NCBI GenBank assembly: GCA_032871835.1
Contig: CM065297.1
Location: forward strand, 71,597,253-71,661,252
DNA from: Dipteronia dyeriana
Lineage: Eukaryota; Streptophyta; Magnoliopsida; Sapindales; Sapindaceae
DNA length: 64,000 nucleotides
Direction: 5' to 3'
The notes beneath the pieces were generated by a model. That model saw only the letters and a list, made by a program, of their open reading frames with translations, was not told where the DNA came from and did no database searches. The position numbers were made by a program, and so were the translations under genes. Below, one piece after another: positions 57,346 to 64,000 of the stretch (position 1 is its first letter; each line of letters begins with the position of its first letter).

Positions 57346-59043
57346 TATTACTGAAATAAATAAAACAATCATTCAGTCATTTATTTAAAACAAGTGTGAG
57401 TGTTTTGGTATAAATTTAAACATGATGCATGAACATTTTTAACAAACTAGAACTACCCTAAAAAATAGATACTATACCACGACAATCCAACATACCTCAA
57501 AGAAGTGTCGCCTTAGGGTCGGTCAAATCTTTGCATATTGGACCGAGACATTCTCAATCAAATGATATTCTAGAATAACTCTTATTCCATAACTCAACCA
57601 TCGTTTATTCTGTCAGGTTTTTAATTAACAAACTTAATCAAAACCTTCGTGAGTGAAACCCACCATTTCAAATCTCACGAGTGTAACTCGAGAATTGCCG
57701 CCTTAGGGTCGGTCAATCCTGAAATACCTTCAGAAATCTTATCTGTTAGGAAGTCCACCTTAGTATTGACCTTTGTGGAAACCCTCCTTAGGGAGGACAA
57801 AAGTAAAGCCGTCACGAGGCCCCACTCGGATCTCAGGGTGTGGAACTAATAATGTAGACTGCGGGATATATATGTCATATATCCCTCTCCCACTCACTAT
57901 TTTAAAATTAGTGTTTTCTATTATCCGTTAATGCACCTAGACTCTACATGATCAAACGGCTAACTTTAATCAAGTTATCTAGCGCATTAACTATATAGAA
58001 TCAAATTCTAATTAACTAATAAATTATTAATGATTTTTAACAATTAAAATTCTAATCTATTAGTCAATAATCTAAGCTTTAGTAAATTATTTACTACGGT
58101 CAGATTATTATGAAAGTGTTTACCAAGTTTTAACTATTAAAACTCTAACACTTTATTCGGTTCATTTATTATTAGTTATTAATCAAATTAATCCTAATAA
58201 ATGACCCTATTAATCTAACTTATTAACACTTTAATAACTAGATTAATATTTAATGAGAATTACCAAGTTTTAACTATTAAAAACTAATCTCATTTTCATA
58301 GCCAATTATGTATTTACCCATTTTAATCACATTAGAAAAAATACATAAAATATCAGGCTATGATGCATGTATGACATATCAAATATATATTTGTGTAGGC
58401 ACATCTAGTCTAAATGACATACGTATACATGACAATGCTTTTATCATCACATAATATAAAACATACATGAATCGACCAAGTAATGTGGATTATTTAACCT
58501 AAAAAAAATTGGAATCTAAATTTACAAGAATATCCCCAAGGCATTCCTTGGTCTTCTAGCAACTTCAGATATCATCCAGTCTCTTCAAGTCACTCCGATT
58601 CATCTTATGAATCCGAAACGGAAAATCTGTACGGAATGCACTACGCAACACTTGCCAACAGAACCGTGCAAGACAATGTGAACGGTGCTGTGAACAGCAC
58701 CGTGTGAATAGTACCGGTGAATAGTACGCATGAACAATGCCATATGAACAGTACGTGAACAGTGCCGCATGAACAGTACATGTGAACAGTGTTTCCAGTT
58801 CTTCATTTACAGGTTACAATATTTTTTTTTATAATACAATAACATTAAATAATAATAATAATAATGATAATAAAAATTATACAACCCATAAACCCTAAAT
58901 CCACAGTACCATAAAAAATTACGATCTACCATGTTTAAATTAAACAATTTAATTATAAACATCCATACAATCATAAAGATGGAGCCTACACATTCATACA
59001 TACAGGAGCATCGAAAACAATTTCCTCTTCCAAAAATAAAATT
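57346..59043 (-). other. Copia D leader
   Basis: About 1.7 kb, similar to the Copia B leader except for the gaacagt repeats at 58640-58800. No gene. Confidence 0.8.
58640..58800 (+). repeat. Degenerate gaacagt/gaatagt repeats in the Copia D leader
   Basis: About ten units every 13-20 bp, for example atgaacagtacatgtgaaca. Not seen at the matching place in the Copia B leader (24600-24680). Confidence 0.75.
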
Positions 59044-59056
59044 GGCTCTGATACCA
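59044..59056 (-). other. Primer-binding site of Copia D
   Basis: The minus strand reads TGGTATCAGAGCC, two bases from the LTR. Confidence 0.95.
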
Positions 59057-59058
59057 AT

Positions 59059-60071
59059 TGTTGGAACCCTGTTCATCGGTAACGCAACGGAAATGGGTTT
59101 TAAAATTTTTATAAATATCGTAATCTGTATCTGGGACCAGTGAACTTGGGATCGTATTTATTTTCAAAATAAATAAATACAATATATAAATATAGGAAAT
59201 TGAAACTGATATAAAGAGAAGAAGAAAATAGAACCATACCAACGTTTAGAGGCTCCTTCACTTTTCTATATAATACAAGTCTGTACCACTGATCTTCCTC
59301 GCTATCTCCTAGGACTGGTAACTGCGTGTGAGCGCGTCACGGATTCGGGATCTTAAAATGGAGGATGAAGGAAATTAAGAAATTCTTTCTTTATTTTTAC
59401 TATACAACACTTTCATTGTTTACATCTCATGCAAACTTAGATGTATGTATTGATATGTGTTATAAGAACACATTAAAATGCTTGTCTTTTGTGTGTTAAA
59501 ACCAAAATGTGTTGATCTTTTATGCACAGTTGCATCACATGCCTACACTGCACTCACCCTTTTTCTCTTTTGTCAACACACACTTTTTCTTAAAACAAAA
59601 GAATTAAAAAAATAATATGATCAGGTAAAGTTGGTTTTAATTTAATTGTTGTGATTCGATTTTTTTCCAAAAATAAAAGCTGATCACAAATCTTTAGGTT
59701 TTAAAATTTAAAACTCTTTTAAAACCTTTTCAACCGTACCATCTCTAATTCAATTTTCAAAATTCATATATATCATATATATATATATATAAAATTAAAA
59801 AAAAATCAAAACTTTTAAAAAACTTTCAAATAAAAAATATCTTATATCTTTTATTTGTTTTTAATTTGAATTCAACTATTTAAATTCAAAAATTAAATAT
59901 TTAATTTAATAAAATAAAATAATCATATTATCTTATTTTATTCAAAAATAAATATCAATAAACACCCTCCATTTAGTGATTAATAACATAATTAAATAAT
60001 CTTATTATTTAATTTATTTAATCACCATTATTCATTAATTAAATAATCTCATTATTTAATTAATTCCCGAA
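59059..60071 (-). repeat. 5' LTR of Copia D, U5-side part
   Basis: It matches the 3' halves of the Copia B LTRs. Homology stops near 60071; the outer half of the LTR is missing. Confidence 0.8.
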
Positions 60072-60299
60072 TAAAAGGTTAGAGGGGAAGAGTCACACCA
60101 CAACAGAGCATGAACCCATAAATTGCTACCATGCCCGGGGACGGTTCCATGCGGCTCTATCACTAGCAGGGGCCAGTAAAACCGAATCGTCCATATCAAA
60201 TCGAGCACGATACTTTTGCATGAGATAATGTGTTGATATGTGTTATAAGCACACATGAAATATGTGTTATAAGCACACATTATGTATTTCATTTTCTTA
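60072..60299. other. Junction region, mostly unassigned
   Basis: 60072-60215 resembles nothing else here. 60215-60290 contains gatatgtgttataagcacac twice and resembles a piece of the Copia D LTR (59450), probably left by the deletion. Confidence 0.5.
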
Positions 60300-62303
60300 C
60301 CTCCCTATGTCCCACTCGAATTGACACGTCAGTCACATCGTTCGGCTTCACTTATGACCAATACGTATTTGCCTCAGTAAAGACTATGGGGTCCTATCCT
60401 TGTTTTAACCTCTTCTGGTCGAGGCCTAACAAATTGACCTCCAAATTCCTCTACCCACCTATGGCTTCTCTAACCTTAGTCGTTCTTTCTTGATTGCTAG
60501 TCCCGGTGTGCGGTCCGCCAAAGAAGGTGTTAATTACCCCGCTATCTAAATTTCTTCTAAAGCTCCTCTGGTTTCTATCGCGCTCCTCCGGTTCCTGTCA
60601 TGCTCCTCCATCGGGGAGTCCTTATACCGATCATCCCCACTTCTAAGGAACATGTCTTTGTGTTGTCCTTCTCTGATCAGTTTTTCGATGTAGTCCATCA
60701 GTTGATAGCACTTGGAGGTCTTGTGGTCATTGTCCTAGTGAAACCTGCAATATTCAGTGGTGTCTTTCCTAGCAAAGCTTGACTATCTCGGGGGCTTCCT
60801 ATACAAATTCTTATCCTCTATCACATTTAAGATATCATTTTTCATTCTAGCCAATAGGGTATAATTGGTGTATTGCCGCTTGAAGTGCTTGCCACCTTTG
60901 TTGTTGTCTTAGCATCCATCATTGCCCTTTCCCCAATTGCCTTTCTGGTCCCCTTTACTACTACTATTCAAGCTGCCATCCTTATGTCTTTGGCTATTCT
61001 CGGGCTGACGCCTATGTATAAGTTCTCTACCGTGGGCTATCTGCTCCTCCTCCATGCGTTTCCTCCCATATAATTTACCATGCTTGTATGTGGTCGACCC
61101 CTTATATCTCAAACTTAGGGTTAAATGGTTGTGTTGTAAACTGTTAACAAATGCTGACACTACCGTATCATCATTGGGTATGAGAATCTAGTTAGGTAAT
61201 CCTTCAGTTTCTCATCATTTCTTTGCTTTAAGGTTGAGAAGGCTGATATGAACTTCCTTCGCTGGATATTTCCCATAAATTGCCTAGTGAAAGCTTGTAT
61301 CAATTCCTTAAAGTTTCTGATGGTACCTGCTAACAGTCTTCTAAACCATCCGGATCCTTGATCTCCCAAGGTCTGCGGGAACATTCGACACATAAGGGCA
61401 TCATCCTAATCGTACTGCTTTTTTATGCTCTGATACCTCCTTACATGCTTCTCCGGGTCAGTACTGGCCTTGAATTTTTCCACATGCGGCATCCTAATTT
61501 TTTTTTGAAAAACGGACCTGCCTTATAGAATCAGCAAACAGATTTCCAAAATTTCCAATCAGTGGATTTCCTAAGTTCTACCTTCGCTCAAGGACCTCTC
61601 GCTCTATTTTCGGCTCTCCATACTCATCAAACTTTTGATGGATAGTAAACCCGTATGGGTCCTTAGGGATTCGCCCGCTGATATGGACACATAAGGGATC
61701 ATGTCTGATCACGGAGGCTGGCTTCCTACGCCTTCTAGAGCCAGTTTCATCGTCACTTGAGTTCGAGCGGGACCTTTTCCTTCAGCTATCACTTGGGGCG
61801 AGTTTCTATTCCATCATACCTATCTGCATCTTCCCGTGAAATGGACTCCCTATGCCCTCCAATTTCTCGGTGTTCTTGGCGGTAGTATCTTTTATGGGAA
61901 CACCCTATTTTTTCATGACGCTCCACCCTATCTCTCCTAAATTTCTAGGGTGCCCCCAAAGTGGTCACCACTATTTCAGAACGTATCTTAGGATCTTGGG
62001 CTACCATCGGCGTAGAGAGTTGATATGGTGAACTTAAATTGGTAGTGGACGTTATGTTGATTCCCTGTCTAGCGACGTTGCCAATGACTTTCCACAGGGA
62101 TTCCTAGATTTACCAAAACGCGTCTAGGGAAATACCGACGGTTACACCTGTGGATGTAATGGCGTCAGGTCTAGTTGATGGTGGGTGTCCTTGAGGATGG
62201 ATATTCTCTAACAACGCTGACATCAACCAAATTGAGGGCATTAACACCAAGCGAGGTATCGGTGTTGCACGAAGATAAACTCCTGCCTCTGCTAGTTGCC
62301 ATT
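60300..62303 (-). pseudogene. Gypsy E gag and start of protease
   Basis: The start at 62303 (MATSRGRSLSS) is typical of Gypsy gag. A gag domain spans about 61500-61150 (RMPHVEKFKASTDPEKHVRRYQS, GSGWFRRLLAGTIRNFKELIQAF). A zinc-binding-like stretch TEYCRFH lies near 60760-60740, then the pre-protease region with PIVFTEANTYW near 60375. Stops are frequent. The gene ends at the junction with Copia D. Confidence 0.8.
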
Positions 62304-62307
62304 ATAT

Positions 62308-62638
62308 CTAGTAGGATTCAGTCTCTTCGTGCTTTGAGTTATGACTTTTGCTATATCTGAATGTTGTCCACGTGTCACACAACCGACCACCTATTACACC
62401 AGACCAAACTCTCTTTCCCTTGATTAGCGGCTTTGCTAGATCATGGCCTCAACCCTGATCATCTTGGTAGCTCCGATCGAGTATCCCTCCTTGATCATTT
62501 GTGTTATCTTGGTCGGGGGTTGATAAGTGTTCTTTGGTCAACTTGGATTGACTTGATCTGGTTAGCTTCTGGTGACGTGGCATCCCCGACTCTTATATTT
62601 TGTTGTCATGTCATATCATTTAAATTTCACCAATAACA
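62308..62638 (-). repeat. 5' LTR remnant of Gypsy E (U3 side)
   Basis: It matches 53113-53443. The R/U5 part, primer site and leader expected between it and gag are missing: only five bases separate it from the gag ATG. Confidence 0.8.
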
Positions 62639-62643
62639 GTATC

Positions 62644-64000
62644 AAAGTGATTTCTAGTTTAACAAATCTTATAACATTTATAGTTTAATTATTATAATTG
62701 TTAAAAGTAAATAATCATAAGGTCAAAAGACTATGATAAAAGAAGAATTGTTCGTACATCTAGATATGTATGAGGTAGACACAATTCTTTAGTTAGTCTT
62801 GAATAATATTCACAACTTAAGATAGAAGGTTGGGCACCTTTATCTTGTTAAAGTTGTAGATTCTTTTGCTAGCATTTGAGTGGGATCAAATGTGTTATGA
62901 TGGGTCTAAAATCATCAAAGTGTGGTGTCTTTGGGCAAAGGAATATAATGCACTAGGTGCATTGAATAGGATCACAGTGAATAACTGTCAATGGATAAAA
63001 GTTATCAATTGAAGAAATCGGAGAGTCTATCTCAATCCAGAGATAAATGATAGACTTATGGTTGCAAGTGTTATCATTTGAGCTATCAATGAGTACGATT
63101 ATATATCATAGTCTATCCTCGATAGTTTGGTGGTATTCATTTGTTAATCGATAGAGGACTTCATATATAGATATGGACATCTTGGCTCCATTTATTAAAT
63201 GAGAGTATAATATCATCATATGGATATTTTGAGGTATTAGATATTAAATCTTAACGTTAAGTTTTCAATATTGTCTATTGAAATATGGCTTCTGGACAAG
63301 TCAAAATATCCAAGTTCAAATGTGGTCATATGAGTAAATATGGTAACTTGGAGAGCTATATGAAGTCTATGAACTCTTGGCGATTACTGATATTCTTCAT
63401 GTGGATATCTCCATTAAGATTGTCTAGGGTATGAATGAGCAATATTAACTTATTTTATCTTTATTTAAGAGTTCAATTTTAGTTTTTTAGTGGAATGGAC
63501 TAAAATTAATAGATCGGACCTAAGTGAATCATTTGTTGATTGTGATTAGGTTATGTCTATTGGAACTTAAATTTAGATAGCCCGCCAAGATCCCCAATCC
63601 ACACGAACTTGCATGGATCACTTGATATATTATATCAGACTAATTTATGGGTCCATCTAAAATTGTATTAAGGCATGTGGACTTGTTTCTTTTATTACGA
63701 ATGAGTCTAGTTCATATGTGGACTTTTTATTTAAGTCCAATGGATTTAATAAAATAGGGAAAACAATATTTAGCCCATATATATTGGCTTGGACGGCTAA
63801 TGCTATATCTAATAGCTTAATATATTGTTTTTATTTTATTTTATTATTTAATTAAATGAAAATTAATTAATTAATTATTTAATTAAAATTCAAAATCTTT
63901 TTCTAGTAGGAGATGGTCTCCTAGAGTCATATTATTGTTGGAAATATGATAAGTATCAATTACTATATTTGATAAGTAGATAAATAATAGGAATTTATTT
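62644..64000 (+). repeat. Copia A-family LTR, fourth copy (runs off the right edge)
   Basis: It starts aaagtgatttctag, exactly where the 5' LTR at 8214 starts, and follows that LTR to the window end with small indels. Whether it is a solo LTR or belongs to a complete element cannot be seen. Confidence 0.9.

Larger units (their letters stand above)
55361..60071 (-). mobile_element. Copia D, deleted relative of Copia B
   Basis: 3' LTR piece 55361-56152, then directly the protease/gag region (56153-57345), leader, primer site and 5' LTR piece (59059-60071). Integrase, RT and RNase H are absent. It inserted in the Gypsy E antisense gene; the five bases before it are gagag. The outer part of the 5' LTR is lost, so the duplication partner is not found. 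Confidence 0.85.
52651..62638 (-). mobile_element. Gypsy E, defective Ty3/Gypsy element with antisense gene
   Basis: In plus coordinates: 3' LTR 52651-53443, polypurine tract, antisense gene 53854-55360, Copia D insertion, then gag/protease on the minus strand (62303-60300) and a 5' LTR remnant (62638-62308). RT, RNase H and integrase are missing. The two LTR pieces share the tgttattgg start and long identical stretches. Confidence 0.75.

Noticed and set aside
1..64000. tRNA or rRNA genes
   Set aside because: Only primer-binding sites complementary to tRNA-Met were found; no cloverleaf with A and B boxes was recognised.

Overview
This window is nuclear DNA of a flowering plant, most likely a eudicot. 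It has intron-split genes, AT-rich non-coding DNA, many microsatellites and layers of nested transposable elements. I recognise one host gene. There are no rRNA, tRNA or CRISPR features and nothing bacterial. Almost every element ORF is broken. Positions below were read by eye, so boundaries not fixed by a duplication or a splice site carry some uncertainty.

Host part (about 1.6-7 kb): a minus-strand gene for the inner-membrane mitofilin MIC60, of which eight exons (438 codons) can be read. The last visible intron is entered by a same-strand Copia element that runs off the left edge, so the C-terminal mitofilin domain is not in view. A foldback element made of GGTTC-type repeats and a long CA/TA microsatellite follow.

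Nested block (8.2-49.9 kb): the outermost element is Copia A (+), with LTRs of about 2.4 kb. A 9.1-kb Mutator-like element (10570-19680; 9-bp target duplication, degenerate terminal inverted repeats) sits 17 bp from the end of its 5' LTR. This MULE carries two convergent genes: a DUF1985/Ulp1-like C48 protease gene (+) and a MuDR/MULE/SWIM/CCHC transposase gene (-). Each gene seems to begin with a 5'UTR intron filled by arrays of a short GATCGAG motif. Copia B (duplication CTTGT) lies inside Copia A. A Tat-like Ty3/Gypsy element, G1 (duplication ACCTA), lies inside Copia B. A solo LTR of the Copia A family (duplication ATGCT) lies inside the Copia A integrase. Copia A, Copia B, G1 and the solo LTR each change strand part-way, and three of these duplication pairs appear as reverse complements of each other. 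One event explains all of it: inversion of about 26524-45236 (18.7 kb), with one breakpoint inside an antisense gene of G1 and the other inside the solo LTR.

Right part (50-64 kb): a LINE/L1 remnant (-), then a second Gypsy element, E (-), that carries its own antisense gene behind a TATA box. Copia D, a relative of Copia B without most of pol, is inserted in Gypsy E. Another Copia A-type LTR runs off the right edge.

The least ordinary items are the intron-resident repeat arrays of the MULE, the intron-bearing antisense genes of the two Gypsy elements, the inversion, and two premature stops shared by the gag genes of Copia B and Copia D.
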